Assembly (NCBI RefSeq): GCF_012848475.1
Contig: NZ_CP051666.1
Span: 395,501-459,500 of the forward strand
DNA length: 64,000 bases
Origin: Marinobacterium sp. LSUCC0821
GTDB lineage: Bacteria > Pseudomonadota > Gammaproteobacteria > Pseudomonadales > Balneatricaceae
Reading direction: 5' to 3'
Shown here: in pieces, positions 26,958 through 37,943 of the stretch
Numbering within the stretch: position 1 is the stretch's first letter
Layout of the letters: the number at the start of each line of letters is the position of its first letter
The notes under the pieces: generated by a model
Databases searched by the model: none
Told to the model about the DNA's origin: nothing
The model's input: only the letters and a program-made list of their open reading frames with translations
Made by a program: the position numbers and the translations under genes

Positions 26958-27959
26958 ATGGCTCTGCGAATTGGCATTAATGGCTTTGGCCGAATGGGGC
27001 GTTTAACGGCGCGTGTGCTTTTTGAAAATCCCGCTGTGGAAATTGTTCACATAAACGACCCTGCTGGAGATGTTACTACTCTGGCTCATCTACTCAATTT
27101 CGACTCTGTGCATGGTCGCTGGAGTCGCGAAGCGATTGTTGAATCAGGTGCGATGGTCGTTGGTGGGCGTGCTATTTCTGTGTCTGCCAACAAAACTATT
27201 GAAGAGACTGACTGGAGCGGTTGCGACTTGGTGGTTGAAGCTTCAGGTAAGTTTAAAACCAAAGAGAAGTTGCAGGCATACCTTGATCAGGGTGTTAAGC
27301 GTGTAGTTGTTACAGCTCCCGTTAAACAGGAGGGGGTGTTAGATACGGTGATGGGTGTAAACGATCACCTCTTTGATCCTTTAAAACACCCGATAGTTAC
27401 GGCAGCTTCTTGTACTACAAACTGTCTTGCGCCTGCGGTAAAAGTGATTCACGAGAACCTAGGCATTAAGCACGGTTCCATGACCACGATTCACGATATT
27501 ACCAACACCCAGACGATTCTTGATGCCCCGCATAAAGACCTGCGCCGCGCACGTGCCTGTGGCATGAGTTTGATTCCTACCACTACCGGCTCTGCAACAG
27601 CCATTACCCACATCTTCCCAGAGCTTAAAGGTAAGTTGAATGGCCATGCTATTCGTGTGCCACTCGCCAATGCGTCGATTACAGATTGTGTGTTTGAAGT
27701 TTCTCGTCCTACTTCGGAGGAGGAGGTGAATAACCTTCTTAAAGCTGCTGCAGAAGGGGAGTTGAAAGGTATTCTCGGTTTTGAAGAGCGACCATTGGTC
27801 TCAATCGATTACAAGACCGACCCGCGTTCAAGTATCGTTGATGCGCTATCTACAATGGTAGTGAATGATACCCAGGTTAAGTTGTACTTGTGGTACGACA
27901 ATGAGTGGGGATATGCGAATCGAACAGCGGAACTCGCTTTGAAGGTCGGATTGGCTTAG
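26958..27959 (+). CDS. Glyceraldehyde-3-phosphate dehydrogenase, ArsJ-associated type
   Basis: 333 residues. NAD-binding [11 protein letters not shown] at the N-terminus and catalytic [10 protein letters not shown] (Cys about 152). The wording [32 protein letters not shown] and [20 protein letters not shown] fits the subgroup annotated as ArsJ-associated GAPDH, which makes 1-arseno-3-phosphoglycerate for export by ArsJ. No arsJ, arsR or arsC gene is in the window, so a plain glycolytic or gluconeogenic role is possible. Subgroup assignment is from memory of family sequences. Confidence 0.85.
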   Translation: MALRIGINGFGRMGRLTARVLFENPAVEIVHINDPAGDVTTLAHLLNFDSVHGRWSREAIVESGAMVVGGRAISVSANKTIEETDWSGCDLVVEASGKFKTKEKLQAYLDQGVKRVVVTAPVKQEGVLDTVMGVNDHLFDPLKHPIVTAASCTTNCLAPAVKVIHENLGIKHGSMTTIHDITNTQTILDAPHKDLRRARACGMSLIPTTTGSATAITHIFPELKGKLNGHAIRVPLANASITDCVFEVSRPTSEEEVNNLLKAAAEGELKGILGFEERPLVSIDYKTDPRSSIVDALSTMVVNDTQVKLYLWYDNEWGYANRTAELALKVGLA

Positions 27960-27965
27960 GGCTTT

Positions 27966-28035
27966 TGTAGGAACCTTCCCGAAGAGACGGTGAAAAGGTC
28001 GGCGCCCCTATGGGGAGCCTCCTACAGAGTGCCAG
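27966..28035. repeat. REP/BIME-like inverted repeat
   Basis: GTAGGAACCTTCCCGAAGAG ... GGGGAGCCTCCTAC: outer arms GTAGGA/TCCTAC plus inner GGCGCC-CC type pairing, 3' of the GAPDH gene. The same family of words recurs at 57230-57300 and 53960-54010. Confidence 0.6.
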
Positions 28036-28091
28036 TTAAGGCCATGGATGGCCTGTATTCAGTAATTGCGGGAGCACATTACTGTCGCCAC

Positions 28092-28409
28092 TTATTCCCA
28101 AACCTCACGAATAGGCTCGCCAAAGTCGTCGTAGATAATTTTACGTTGCGGCTTGCGAGCCTTTTTAAGCAACTTTGGATGCTCTTTCGCTAAGCGGCGA
28201 GCATCGATATCTTTTAGCACATCACTTACCGGTGTTCGCTCTTCACGTGGTTTCCCATCGTTGAACACAGGGCGAATTAAACCGCCATTAGGCACACCGC
28301 TTTGGCCACGCGGAATCTGCGTTACCTCACCACCAGACAATAAAAAGTCCTGAACCTCTTTCTGAAGCTCTGCACGAATTTCGGCTTTAGTCTTTTTATT
28401 GAACATCAT
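28092..28409 (-). CDS. Conserved hypothetical small protein
   Basis: 105 residues, basic, with DFLLSGGEVTQIPRGQSG (about 21-38) resembling the FL-x2-GG-x-V motif of several small gammaproteobacterial proteins, including the tail of the RNA polymerase-binding SutA. The rest is unlike SutA, so no function is transferred. Two consecutive Met codons at the start and no strong ribosome site. Confidence 0.6.
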   Translation of the reverse strand: MMFNKKTKAEIRAELQKEVQDFLLSGGEVTQIPRGQSGVPNGGLIRPVFNDGKPREERTPVSDVLKDIDARRLAKEHPKLLKKARKPQRKIIYDDFGEPIREVWE

Positions 28410-28565
28410 AGGGTTGGGCGAAAAGTTTTAGCCTAAAAGTTAGCGAACTGCTTATTGTAAGGGTTTGTAGGGTGGTTTGCGATATACGCTAAATTCTTTA
28501 TTGAATATTCAAGAGCAAATACCCAGCTTAAAGCGGAATATTAGCTTTTAAAATAACGTCTTAGA

Positions 28566-29423
28566 TTAAGAAGCCAAAAGCTCTGCATTTGCATGCTCTT
28601 TTAGGAACGCATCCGAAAGCTCAAAAGTTACCACGCGCTTTTGGATAGGGCAGGTAAATGCTAGTTGCAAGGCATAGAGCTGCATGCCGGTGGTGTTTTT
28701 GTTGTCGCTTCCGTATTTAGGATCGCCCATAACTGGGTGGCCGATCATATTTAGGTGGCGACGAATCTGGTGGGTGCGGCCTGTTAGGATCTCTACGTGA
28801 AGGTCTGATATATCATTCGCTTCATCATAGGCTACACGCTCGAATAGGGTGTGCGCGGTCTTATCATCCAGTTTACGAGTGACTTCGCCTTTAAGTGGAG
28901 CCTCACCACGCACAAGAGCGCGGTAGAACTTCTTTACCTTACGAAGCTGAAACTCACGGGATATTGCTGCTGCAACGCCTTGGCGGTGTGCAATCACCAT
29001 AAGGCCTGCTGTTTCACGGTCTAAACGGTGAATTAGAAAGCCGCTACGTTTTGGCTGAAGGGTCAGTTCAGCAATGCGCATTAGCGCTAAATGGTCGCAC
29101 CAGTCGTTACCTTGCGCGATGATCCCCTCTGGTTTAAACCAGACAGAGTAACCTTGCGCATCATGCAGGCAGACGGGTGTTTTTGCTTTGCGTGCTAGTA
29201 GATTCTCATTATAGAAGAGCTCAATACGATCGCCTTTTAATAGCTCCTCTTTGGCGCGACGCAGGCGCTTGCGAGGTTTATTATGGCGGGTCAGCCAAAC
29301 AGCACCCTTAGTCAGAGCATCTTTAATCTTTTGCTTGGAGATGCCTGTCTTATCAGCAAGGTAGTCGGTAACAACCACTCCCGCTTCATCATCTTTAAGG
29401 GTTTTGTTTAGTTCGTAAATCAT
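28566..29423 (-). CDS. RluA-family pseudouridine synthase
   Basis: 285 residues. An S4-like RNA-binding region (~20-75, with many Lys/Arg) precedes the catalytic domain with motif HRLDRETAGLMV (catalytic Asp about 155) and the RluA motif GRTHQIRRHLNMIGHPVMGDPKYG. It isomerises uridine in rRNA or tRNA; the exact target (RluC, RluD, TruC type) is not determined. Ends near an intergenic stretch of ~150 bp with no feature. Confidence 0.9.
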   Translation of the reverse strand: MIYELNKTLKDDEAGVVVTDYLADKTGISKQKIKDALTKGAVWLTRHNKPRKRLRRAKEELLKGDRIELFYNENLLARKAKTPVCLHDAQGYSVWFKPEGIIAQGNDWCDHLALMRIAELTLQPKRSGFLIHRLDRETAGLMVIAHRQGVAAAISREFQLRKVKKFYRALVRGEAPLKGEVTRKLDDKTAHTLFERVAYDEANDISDLHVEILTGRTHQIRRHLNMIGHPVMGDPKYGSDNKNTTGMQLYALQLAFTCPIQKRVVTFELSDAFLKEHANAELLAS

Positions 29424-29468
29424 TAAATGCTCTTATGAATCTTGCGAATATATGTTGCCTAACTGCAG

Positions 29469-29495
29469 AAAAACTAACGGCCCCGAAGGGCCGTT
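29469..29495 (-). terminator. Terminator of the Lys/Arg decarboxylase gene
   Basis: Reverse strand: AACGGCCC-TTCG-GGGCCGTT followed by AGTTTTT, a UUCG-capped stem starting eight bases after the decarboxylase stop. Confidence 0.88.
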
Positions 29496-29502
29496 TTGAA
29501 GG

Positions 29503-31773
29503 TTAGGCTGGTTCTTTCACACAATCGATGAAGTATTCATCCTTGCCATCGATATGCTCACGCACCAGGCCGTGACAGTCCGTCTCAAATCCTGGGAAGG
29601 CTGCGTTGAACTCACGAACAAACTTCAGGTAATCCACAATCGTATCGTTGAAACGCTCGCCAGGAATCAATAGCGGAATACCTGGTGGGTAAGGCGTTAC
29701 AAGCATCGCTGTGGTGCGGCCCTGTAGCTCATCAATCGATACGCGTTCAACTTCGCGGTGAGCCATCTTCGACCAAGCATCCGCTGGAAGCATTGATGGC
29801 TCGATCTTCGATAGGTACATCTCTGTCGTGATCTTAGCAACGTTGAACTTGCGGTAGATGTCGTGCAGCTGATGACATAGGTCACGCAAACCAACGCGCT
29901 GGTATTGTGGATGTTTCGCCACAAACTCTGGCATTACACGCCACAACGGCAGGTTGTTGTCGAAGTCATCTTTGAACTGTTGCAGTTCGGTAACCATCGA
30001 GTTCCAACGGCCCTTAGTGATACCGATGGTGAACATGATGAAGAACGAGTAGAGACCAGTCTTCTCGATGATGATGCCGTGCTCAGCGAGGTATTTGCTA
30101 ACAATCGCCGCTGGAATGCCGTGCTCATCAAACTCACCATGAATGTTTAGTCCCGGTGTAATGATAGTCGCTTTGATTGGGTCGAGCATGTTGAAGCCCG
30201 ATTCGATTTCACCAAAGCCGTGCCAAGTATCATCTTCGTGGATGACCCAAGCATCACGATCACCAAGACCTTCGGCATCCCACTTCTGTGGCCCCCAAAC
30301 TTTGAACCACCAGTCGTTATCACCAAACTCTTTCTCAACTTTCACCATCGCGCGGCGGAAGTCGATTGCTTCGTAAAGTGACTCCTCAACCAATGCGGTA
30401 CCACCCGGTGGTTCCATCATCGCTGCAGCAACGTCACAAGAGGCGATAATCGCGTACTGTGGGCTGGTTGATGAGTGCATAAGGTATGACTCGTTGAAAC
30501 GGTAGGTATCCAGCTTACGGTTCTTAGCATCCTGTACAAGAATCTGAGACGCCTGCGAAAGACCTGCAAGTAGCTTGTGAGTCGATTGGGTCGCAAATAC
30601 TAAGGTGTCTTCCGAGCGTGGACGTGGTTCGGTACCGCCAATCGCGTGCATGTGGTTATAGAAGCTGTGGAACGCAGCGTGTGGCAACCAAGCTTCGTCA
30701 AAGTGGAGGGTATCGATATTGTCGCCGAGCATCGATTTGATGGTCTCGACGTTGTAAAGGATACCGTCGTAGGTCGACTGAGTAATGGTCAGTACGCGCG
30801 GTTTTTTATTAGCCGCATTGCGTGCAAATGGGTGCTCTTCGATCTTGCGGCGAATGGTCTCAGGGTCGAATTCACTCTTAGGAATAGGGCCGATGATGCC
30901 GTAGTGGTTGCGTGTCGGCATCAAGAATACCGGAATCGCACCACACATGATGATCGAGTGGAGAATCGATTTGTGACAGTTACGATCCACAACCACGATA
31001 TCGCCAGGCGCAACGGTAGAGTGCCAAACAACCTTGTTGGATGTTGATGTACCGTTGGTTACGAAGAATAGGTGGTCTGCGCCAAAGATGCGTGCTGCAC
31101 TCTGCTCTGAATCAGATACTGGGCCGGTATGGTCTAGCAGCTGGCCAAGCTCTTCTACTGCGTTACATACGTCCGCACGGAGCATGTTTTCGCCAAAGAA
31201 CTGGTGGAACATCTGACCCACTGGGCTCTTTAGGAAGGCTACGCCACCCGAATGACCAGGGCAGTGCCAAGAGTATGATGAGTCGCTTGCATAGCCCATC
31301 AGTGCATTAAAGAACGGAGGTGCCAGTGATTCTAGGTATTTCTTAGCTTCACGAATAATGTGGCGTGCTACGAACTCGGCAGTATCTTCAAACATGTGAA
31401 TGAAGCCGTGCAATTCGCGCAGAATGTCGTTCGTTACGTGGCGTGAGGTACGTGTCTCACCGTAAAGGAAGATTGGAATTTCGGCATTACGCTTACGCAC
31501 TTCGTGAATGAAGTCGCGAATGTTGTTGAGTACCGCATCAGAGAGGTCCTCTGATTCGCCTGAATCGAACTCTTCATCATCGACAGAGATGATGAAACAC
31601 GAAGCACGGCTCGCCTGCTGTGCAAACGCAGTGAGGTCGCCGTAGCTTGTTAAACCCACAACTTCAGAGCCCTCTTTCTCAATCGCAGCTGCGAGGTCGC
31701 GGATACCGGAACCAGAGATGTTTTCTGAACGGAAATCTTCGTCAATGATGACGACAGGAAAACGAAATTTCAT
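29503..31773 (-). CDS. Orn/Lys/Arg decarboxylase, PLP fold type I (LdcA/AdiA type)
   Basis: 756 residues, the usual length of this family. N-terminal wing domain (~1-130), PLP-binding core with SYSWHCPGHSGGVAFLKSPVG, HFDEAWLPHAAFH and the Schiff-base Lys in STHKLLAGLSQAS, and the C-terminal domain with PYPPGIPLLIPGE. The text is closest to Pseudomonas LdcA-type lysine/arginine decarboxylases, which make cadaverine or agmatine, consume a proton and support polyamine supply or acid tolerance. Lysine versus arginine is not decidable by eye. Followed by its own terminator; 335 bp separate it from divergent mksF. Confidence 0.9.
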   Translation of the reverse strand: MKFRFPVVIIDEDFRSENISGSGIRDLAAAIEKEGSEVVGLTSYGDLTAFAQQASRASCFIISVDDEEFDSGESEDLSDAVLNNIRDFIHEVRKRNAEIPIFLYGETRTSRHVTNDILRELHGFIHMFEDTAEFVARHIIREAKKYLESLAPPFFNALMGYASDSSYSWHCPGHSGGVAFLKSPVGQMFHQFFGENMLRADVCNAVEELGQLLDHTGPVSDSEQSAARIFGADHLFFVTNGTSTSNKVVWHSTVAPGDIVVVDRNCHKSILHSIIMCGAIPVFLMPTRNHYGIIGPIPKSEFDPETIRRKIEEHPFARNAANKKPRVLTITQSTYDGILYNVETIKSMLGDNIDTLHFDEAWLPHAAFHSFYNHMHAIGGTEPRPRSEDTLVFATQSTHKLLAGLSQASQILVQDAKNRKLDTYRFNESYLMHSSTSPQYAIIASCDVAAAMMEPPGGTALVEESLYEAIDFRRAMVKVEKEFGDNDWWFKVWGPQKWDAEGLGDRDAWVIHEDDTWHGFGEIESGFNMLDPIKATIITPGLNIHGEFDEHGIPAAIVSKYLAEHGIIIEKTGLYSFFIMFTIGITKGRWNSMVTELQQFKDDFDNNLPLWRVMPEFVAKHPQYQRVGLRDLCHQLHDIYRKFNVAKITTEMYLSKIEPSMLPADAWSKMAHREVERVSIDELQGRTTAMLVTPYPPGIPLLIPGERFNDTIVDYLKFVREFNAAFPGFETDCHGLVREHIDGKDEYFIDCVKEPA

Positions 31774-31984
31774 CCACTATGCCTATCTGTGTGGTGAAAC
31801 CAATCCGCCTTGGTGAGTAGGGCTCAGCCTTGCGGTGCCAATTTGCAATCTAAGATTGCTTAAAAGGTCGATTTTAACAGGGTTGTACCCTAGGTAAAGC
31901 GATAGATTTGTTACAAATCAAAATTGCTAGAAATTAATAGCGTTAAGCTAAATCCTTTATTGGAAACTAGGTGTATTCTCGAGT

Positions 31985-32041
31985 TCTGTAAGACTTCGAC
32001 TAACGAGTCAGAAAACGGTCCTATACAGGCCTCGTTTTTTT
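31985..32041 (+). ncRNA. Candidate small RNA or leader before mksF
   Basis: In the 335-bp gap between divergent genes: a bulged stem GACTTCG-ACTAA-CGAGTC (31992-32009) and then AAAACG-GTCCTATACAGGCCT-CGTTTT with a T7 run (32012-32041), a plausible terminator. The mksF start is 68 bp further on, so this is either an attenuator in the mksFEB leader or a short independent RNA. No convincing promoter was found. Confidence 0.35.
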
Positions 32042-32108
32042 GTTAGAATCGTTTGCTTGTATTGATGTGATACTCGGCAACGAGTGTTCTTGTAACGGTG
32101 GAAATTGA

Positions 32109-33515
32109 GTGCTTTTTAACAAGCTTCCAGACGATATCTTCGCCCCTCTCTCAGGGCAGAATAGACAGGTGTACCAAACGGTTCTTCTTGAACTGTCTGA
32201 CCTGTTCTTTGATGAAGATCTTATCGACCCGTTTATTCCTAAAGATTTAGTCCGCTCCCAAATCGAAAATGCCGTCGTCAGAATGGGCGTGCGTCGTTGG
32301 GTTGCCGAATCGGATGACGAGTCAGAAACAGAACTCCCAACCTCAAGCGCTGATTACACCAACCGAATCTACCGTCGACTAGTTTCGACTGGTTGGCTGG
32401 AAGAGGAGCAGAAGATCTATCGCACCTATGTGCTTCTGCAGCCATCGGTTAGTTATCTGCTGCGTAACCTTGTCTCGATAGCGCGCTTCGAAAAACGTAG
32501 CTACGGTGGCACGGTATTGAATGTGCTTTCGTCACTTGAGTCGGCACTAAACGATCCAGTAGGGCGTGGTATTACACTTGCAGAAGCGGCAGATACTGCC
32601 TCTGAATTTAGTGCACACCTAACCGACATGTTGCTTGGTCTTCGTGAGTTGAAGATTACTCTTTCGGAGAGTCATAACCCACAAGAGATTGTGCGTGGCT
32701 TCTTTGAGAGATTCGTAGAGCATATTCTAGTTTCTGACTATAAGACATTGAAAACAAAGAACAACCCGTTCCGTTTTCGTCGTCAGATTCTATCGCTACT
32801 ACGAGACTTGCAGTTCGATACTCTTAAGGTTGAACTGCTTACCAAACACTACCAGATGCAGTATGAGATTGAGTCAGAGTCCGCTGAGGCGATGGTCTTT
32901 GCCCATATCAATCGCATTATTCGTATTTTTGAATCTGTCGATCAGCGCCTCGCGATAATCGATGATTTCCGTTACCAGCTTGAGAAGCGTGTAGCTGATA
33001 CAGTGCGTTACATGGATAAGACGACGCCAGGTATGGCTGCTCGTCTGTCACGTGTTATCAGCAAGCTTTCTGAGAAAGATGGACGCGAGATTCCAGCGGT
33101 TCGTTCGCTTGAGCAGTATGGTTTCATCTCACCATCCTCGATCCGCTCACCAATTAAGCGCCGTGTAGAAACAGCACCGCGTGTTATTACGCAGCAGCAG
33201 ATCGACCCGAAAGTGCTTCATATGCGCCAACTCTTTAAAGAGTGGAAAGCGCGTCGTGAAGTTAAAGTAGATCGTATCGATGAGTACCTCGAACGCCACT
33301 TTATGGATGGCCAGAAGTCCGTAGCGGCAGCCGAATTTAAGATCGATTCAATTGAAGATTACATCTGTTTCAGCTATGTGCGACACCTCAACTCATTGGG
33401 GAAAAAAGCGCGTAAGACAGCTGACCGATACCAGATAGAGTTTGACGAAGCTTACGTGTGCGTTGCCGATATGGTGGAGTGCCGTGGTTTTACTATTCAC
33501 AGGAATAAAGCCTGA
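32109..33515 (+). CDS. mksF: MksF, kleisin-like subunit of MksFEB condensin (JetA-like)
   Basis: 468 residues starting at GTG. Helix-rich protein opening [18 protein letters not shown], the first gene of a three-gene MukFEB-like operon; identity is fixed by order, size and the SMC-like third gene. In Mks systems MksF is the kleisin that bridges the SMC heads and binds MksE dimers for chromosome or plasmid DNA compaction. Stop and mksE start overlap (TGATG). Confidence 0.85.
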   Translation: MLFNKLPDDIFAPLSGQNRQVYQTVLLELSDLFFDEDLIDPFIPKDLVRSQIENAVVRMGVRRWVAESDDESETELPTSSADYTNRIYRRLVSTGWLEEEQKIYRTYVLLQPSVSYLLRNLVSIARFEKRSYGGTVLNVLSSLESALNDPVGRGITLAEAADTASEFSAHLTDMLLGLRELKITLSESHNPQEIVRGFFERFVEHILVSDYKTLKTKNNPFRFRRQILSLLRDLQFDTLKVELLTKHYQMQYEIESESAEAMVFAHINRIIRIFESVDQRLAIIDDFRYQLEKRVADTVRYMDKTTPGMAARLSRVISKLSEKDGREIPAVRSLEQYGFISPSSIRSPIKRRVETAPRVITQQQIDPKVLHMRQLFKEWKARREVKVDRIDEYLERHFMDGQKSVAAAEFKIDSIEDYICFSYVRHLNSLGKKARKTADRYQIEFDEAYVCVADMVECRGFTIHRNKA

Positions 33516-34246
33516 TGCTTGGTGATTTACAAAAAGCGCTAGAGCGCAACGAGAAAACAACAGAGTACGACTTCGTGCGTGCTGCTAACTCGCTACTGAC
33601 TAACCAGTTCCTGTATGCGGACCGTCCCGCGCAGCGCGACAACTATTTTTTGATTGCGCAGAACATGAGCTACTTCCGCAATCTCTTCTCTGCAATTGGC
33701 TGGTCTGTGGTCTACCAACCGGATGAAGCCTACCTTGGCATTGTGCCGCAGGGTGAAGAGCGTGTGATGCGTCTGAAGTTGGATGAGTCACTGCTGCTTC
33801 TCTGTTTGCGTCAGATGTACGAGCAGAAACTTGAGAACTTTGAGGTTGAAGGTGGCAAGGCGTACATCACTTCCGATGAGATGCTAAGTACCTATCAGAG
33901 CTTGACCGGCAAAGAGATTCCGAACGAGACTCGCCTGAAAGAGATTCTTGCTCTGTTTGCCCGCCATGGTGTTATTGAGCGTGGTAAGGCTGACGAGACC
34001 GATCCTAAAAATATCCCTCTGGGGATCTACCCAACCATCCGTCAGGTGGTGGTAGAAGATTACATCCGTCAGCTTGAAGCACTTTGCGATATGGAAGGTG
34101 GTTCTGACGACAGTAATTTGGAAGATGTTTCAGATGAGTCAGAAACTGCTGCTGAGAGCACATCGAAAGCTGCAGAAGAGAGCGCTGACGAAGAAGAGAT
34201 TAAACACGAGAGCGATGTAGAGGAGGGTAGCGATGAAACAGCTTAA
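33515..34246 (+). CDS. mksE: MksE, KITE-type subunit of MksFEB condensin (JetB-like)
   Basis: 243 residues. Winged-helix type protein for ~190 residues, followed by an acidic Ser/Glu/Asp tail (about 190-243) that is unusual in length. Expected to bind MksF as a dimer. It overlaps mksF by 1 bp and mksB by 14 bp, so all three are translationally coupled. Confidence 0.85.
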   Translation: MLGDLQKALERNEKTTEYDFVRAANSLLTNQFLYADRPAQRDNYFLIAQNMSYFRNLFSAIGWSVVYQPDEAYLGIVPQGEERVMRLKLDESLLLLCLRQMYEQKLENFEVEGGKAYITSDEMLSTYQSLTGKEIPNETRLKEILALFARHGVIERGKADETDPKNIPLGIYPTIRQVVVEDYIRQLEALCDMEGGSDDSNLEDVSDESETAAESTSKAAEESADEEEIKHESDVEEGSDETA

Positions 34247-37200
34247 TCGCATCGTTCTAGTTAACTGGTATGTACTGGGTGCAATGGAGATCCCTATTAA
34301 GGGTAACGTTGCCATCGTTGGACCTAACGGTTCTGGTAAGTCGTCACTGCTGGATGCGATACAAACGGTATTGATGGGTGGCCATAAGCGCCACCTAAGC
34401 TTCAACGCATCAGCCGGTGAGAAGTCAGAGCGTTCGCTGCGTACCTACTGTCTGGGTGCTTTGGATGATATGGGTAAAGCATCTAACGTTCGTGAAGACT
34501 CGTTAACCTATTTGGCACTAAGCTTCTTCGATACTGAGACTGCTCAAGAGAGCTGTGTGGGTATTGCGATTAACGCATCTACCGCTAGCCCAGATGAAGA
34601 TATTCTAGGTCGCTTTATTCTGCCTAACTTCTCAGTCTCGCTAGATGACTTCAGTGTGAAGCAGGGCGGTGGTCGTATGCCACGTCCTTGGGCGGAGGTG
34701 CGTGAAAATCTGATGAAGCAGTGCCCAGATATGCTGCTCGAGAAGCGCGCTAGTCGTTTTGTTCGTGAGTTGGTAACACACCTAAGTCACGATCCACAGA
34801 TGCCAAATGACGATGATAAATTCGTTAAAAACTTCAAAAACGCACTGAAGTTCGTCCCTATCGATAGTCCAACTCGTTTTGTGCGTGAGTTCGTGCTCGA
34901 TGAGAACGTCGTGCATGTGGGTGCCTTCCGTAAGTCGCTGGACGAATACCGCGCTATGGAAGAGAAGACACGTGACGTTGCCAACCGTATCGATGAGCTG
35001 GTTAAGGTTCAGGAGCTCTGCTCAGGTATTAGCCGAAACATCAAGAATGCGGTTGAGTATGAGTGGGTTGTTCATGAAAGCCGTTTCGAGAGTGCTGACC
35101 TTCGTAAAGAGGAGGCTGAAGAGCGTATCGAGAAGTGGCAGGAGCAGGAAACAGAAGTTGAGAAAGAGCTGGCAACAGCGGGCCAAGATCTCAACACAGT
35201 CATGCAAGATCTTGCCAATGCCCGAGCTGCACTCAACAACACTGACTCTGCACACCAGATTAATGCCCTTGAGTCATCGATCCGTGCCGGCCAGCATGAG
35301 CTGAGTGTCGTGCAGGAGCGTATTCATAAAGCCTACTCATTGATGCGTACAGCGGTTGGTTTTAACCAGCAGCGTGATCTGCTTCCAGAAGAGTTTGTAA
35401 CCTTGGTCGATCAGGCTGTTGAGATCTGGCGTTCGGGTGAGAACCTGATGGCCGATGTATGGCCAACCGATCCTGTGAGTGTTGATAACACTATGGATGC
35501 GATGCGTAAGTCGATTGAGAACGTGCGTCGTAAAGTTTCGCGTCGTTACGAAGACTCTGTAATTCGTATCGCTGAACTGCGTTCGCAAATTCAGAACCAG
35601 AAATCAGCCGTTGAACAGCTTCAACAGGGTCGTGCGCCAGTGCGCCGTAACACCGCTGATCTGATGGAGCTACTTAACGAATATGGTATCGAATCGACCC
35701 CGATTTGTGAGTTGGTCGATATTACCGATGATAAGTGGCGTATTGCGATTGAGTCCTTCCTAGGCGCTCGTCGTGAAGCTCTTATTGTGGATCCTGATCG
35801 CGTTAAAGAGGCGATCACCCTTTACCGTCGTAAAGGTCGCCACCTTAAAGGTTGTCGAATCATCAACACCACTAAATCTGATGAGTGGTTGAACCGTGCT
35901 AAGTCAAACACGCTGGCGCAGTTTATCGAGACCGATAATGACCACGCTCTTGCTTACATGAATCGCGCCCTTGGTGGTGTGATGGCGGTAGAGACAGAAG
36001 CGGAGCTGCTAAAACATGAGCGAGCTCTGACCTACGACTGTATGTTGCAGACTGAGGGCTCTACTACTGCTATCAATGAGATGACTCCGATCATGGGTAT
36101 TCGTCGTCGCGGTGATCAGCTTGCACTCCAGGGTAAGCAGGTAGACCAGTTGGTGAATGAGTTTACACTGCTTGGTCGTCAGCACGAGTCGCTAGAGAAG
36201 CTGCGAGATGCGCTTATCAGCCTTGATGGTGGGCTTAACCAAGTGAACGAGAAGGTGTTCGATCTGAGTGAGCAGCGTAAGAAGTTGACCCACCAGGTTG
36301 AGGGCTATCAGCAGACCATTATCGATCTGCGTAACCAGGATGATACCGGTCTTCAGCAGCGTATTACCGATCTAGTCGCTAAACAGAAAGAGACTGAACA
36401 GAACCAATCGGCACTGATGGATAAACTCCAGAAAGCGCGTACTGGTTTGATTCGTGATACTGCAGCGCTTGAAGTACTTGATAGCGATCTGACTGAGCAT
36501 GCTGAAGCACGTGCGGCTTGTGAAGCTAAAGCGGACTTTGATGCGCAGTCAGCGCAAGAGAAGCGAGACTACCTTGATGAGAGCTGTGATGGTGAGCTAG
36601 AGCGCATCATCTTTGAAGCGGCTAAGAAAGCCCAGTCTGAGCTTTCACTTCATGAGAAGAAGAAAAATGGTGTGCGTGATGCCGTTGCGCAGTACAAAGC
36701 GCGTCACCACGGTGGCGGCTTGAGCCATCAGGGTCTCGATAAGATAGGCCCAGACTCTTCACATGAAGATCTTGAGCAGTATGTTAACGATACGGTTGAA
36801 GCGCTTCGCGAATCTGAGCTGGCGCAGTACACCGAAAAAGCAGAGCGTGCCCGTCTTGAAGCTGAGTCGGCATTCCGTTCAGACTTTGTTGCGCACTTGA
36901 ATGATCAGATCAATAAGATCCGAGACATGATCCGCGAGTTGAATGCTCACTTGAAGAACCGTCCTTTCCACAAAGAGATGTACAGCTTCGAGATGATGCC
37001 AAACCCAGAGTTGAAAGAGATTCTGGAGTTGGTGGAAGCATACACACGCCTAGACTCTGCAAACGTTGGCTCACTCTTTGATATGAAGTTTGATACCAAT
37101 AGCGAGCACAAAGGTGCCCTAGAGCGTATCCATGAAGTATTGAAGGATGAGGGTGAGAGCAGTCTTCTGCAGGACTACCGAAACTTCTACAACTTCGAGT

Positions 37201-37646
37201 TGGTGGTGAAAGATCTCGACGGCAACCGCAAGACAACCCTAAGTCAGCGTATCAAGACAGGTTCAGGTGGTGAGCACCAGGTACCTTTCTACGTTGCGAT
37301 GGCAGCAGCTCTTGGTGCTACCTACCGCCTGAAAGAGGGAGGTGATGGTAAACCTGTGGGTGGCTTCAGCCTATCGGTATTCGACGAAGCGTTTAACAAA
37401 CTCGACTCGGAAAACACCGTAACCTCTCTCGGCTTTATGAGCGATCTTGGTCTTCAAACGATCATCGCTGCACCAGATGAGAAGTACTCACTGCTTAGTA
37501 CCTGTATGGATACCATCATCAACGTCTGTCGTGATGGCCGCGTGGTCGATGTCGATGTCGAGTTCCCGACGGATCTAGGTAAAGCGCTGCTTGCTTCAGA
37601 CCATCCTTACAAAGTGATGGCAGAGGAAGAAGAGGCGGAGATTTAA
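34233..37646 (+). CDS. mksB: MksB, SMC-like ATPase of MksFEB condensin (JetC-like)
   Basis: 1137 residues. Walker A GPNGSGKS at 30-37, long coiled coils (about 260-470 and 640-900), a hinge in the middle (~480-600, [17 protein letters not shown]), signature region [17 protein letters not shown] and Walker B/D-loop [14 protein letters not shown] near 1040-1060. This is the DNA-loop-extruding motor of the complex. There is no mksG/jetD nuclease after it, only a repeat-rich gap, so it looks like the chromosome-maintenance type rather than a Wadjet defence set. Confidence 0.92.
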   Translation: MKQLNRIVLVNWYVLGAMEIPIKGNVAIVGPNGSGKSSLLDAIQTVLMGGHKRHLSFNASAGEKSERSLRTYCLGALDDMGKASNVREDSLTYLALSFFDTETAQESCVGIAINASTASPDEDILGRFILPNFSVSLDDFSVKQGGGRMPRPWAEVRENLMKQCPDMLLEKRASRFVRELVTHLSHDPQMPNDDDKFVKNFKNALKFVPIDSPTRFVREFVLDENVVHVGAFRKSLDEYRAMEEKTRDVANRIDELVKVQELCSGISRNIKNAVEYEWVVHESRFESADLRKEEAEERIEKWQEQETEVEKELATAGQDLNTVMQDLANARAALNNTDSAHQINALESSIRAGQHELSVVQERIHKAYSLMRTAVGFNQQRDLLPEEFVTLVDQAVEIWRSGENLMADVWPTDPVSVDNTMDAMRKSIENVRRKVSRRYEDSVIRIAELRSQIQNQKSAVEQLQQGRAPVRRNTADLMELLNEYGIESTPICELVDITDDKWRIAIESFLGARREALIVDPDRVKEAITLYRRKGRHLKGCRIINTTKSDEWLNRAKSNTLAQFIETDNDHALAYMNRALGGVMAVETEAELLKHERALTYDCMLQTEGSTTAINEMTPIMGIRRRGDQLALQGKQVDQLVNEFTLLGRQHESLEKLRDALISLDGGLNQVNEKVFDLSEQRKKLTHQVEGYQQTIIDLRNQDDTGLQQRITDLVAKQKETEQNQSALMDKLQKARTGLIRDTAALEVLDSDLTEHAEARAACEAKADFDAQSAQEKRDYLDESCDGELERIIFEAAKKAQSELSLHEKKKNGVRDAVAQYKARHHGGGLSHQGLDKIGPDSSHEDLEQYVNDTVEALRESELAQYTEKAERARLEAESAFRSDFVAHLNDQINKIRDMIRELNAHLKNRPFHKEMYSFEMMPNPELKEILELVEAYTRLDSANVGSLFDMKFDTNSEHKGALERIHEVLKDEGESSLLQDYRNFYNFELVVKDLDGNRKTTLSQRIKTGSGGEHQVPFYVAMAAALGATYRLKEGGDGKPVGGFSLSVFDEAFNKLDSENTVTSLGFMSDLGLQTIIAAPDEKYSLLSTCMDTIINVCRDGRVVDVDVEFPTDLGKALLASDHPYKVMAEEEEAEI

Positions 37647-37654
37647 TCGATCAT

Positions 37655-37832
37655 CGCGTCGCTCTGCGAGCTAGCTCCTACAGAAGATTTCTCCTGTAGG
37701 GGCTAGTTTTAACCTCTCTGTAGGAGCTAGCCTGAAAGGCGAAGCGACAAACCATTACCTCTCGTAGGAGCTAGCCCAAAGGGCAAAGCGAAAACCCAAA
37801 TCGCGTCGCTCTTCGAGCTTGCTCCTGTAATT
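37655..37832. repeat. REP-like inverted repeats downstream of mksB
   Basis: Four related units of the word GTAGGAGCTAGC (or its complement GCTAGCTCCTAC), with alternating orientation: near 37668-37682, 37696-37710, 37720-37750, 37763-37790 and a degenerate CGAGCTTGCTCCTG at 37815. Neighbouring opposite copies can form stems. No gene is supported here; it may stabilise or end the mksFEB transcript. Confidence 0.7.
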
Positions 37833-37883
37833 ATTTCCAACCAAGCCTCCCCAAATCCTGTTTATTTCTCATAATTTGATTTT

Positions 37884-37911
37884 TTGCACCTGCGTTAAGC
37901 TTAGTTATATG
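37884..37911 (+). promoter_or_regulatory. Sigma-70 promoter before 37944 gene
   Basis: TTGCAC, 16-bp spacer, TATATG, 33 bp before the start codon of the hypothetical gene. Confidence 0.55.
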
Positions 37912-37943
37912 TTTATAATCAAACCTTAAATTGAGGATTTGAA

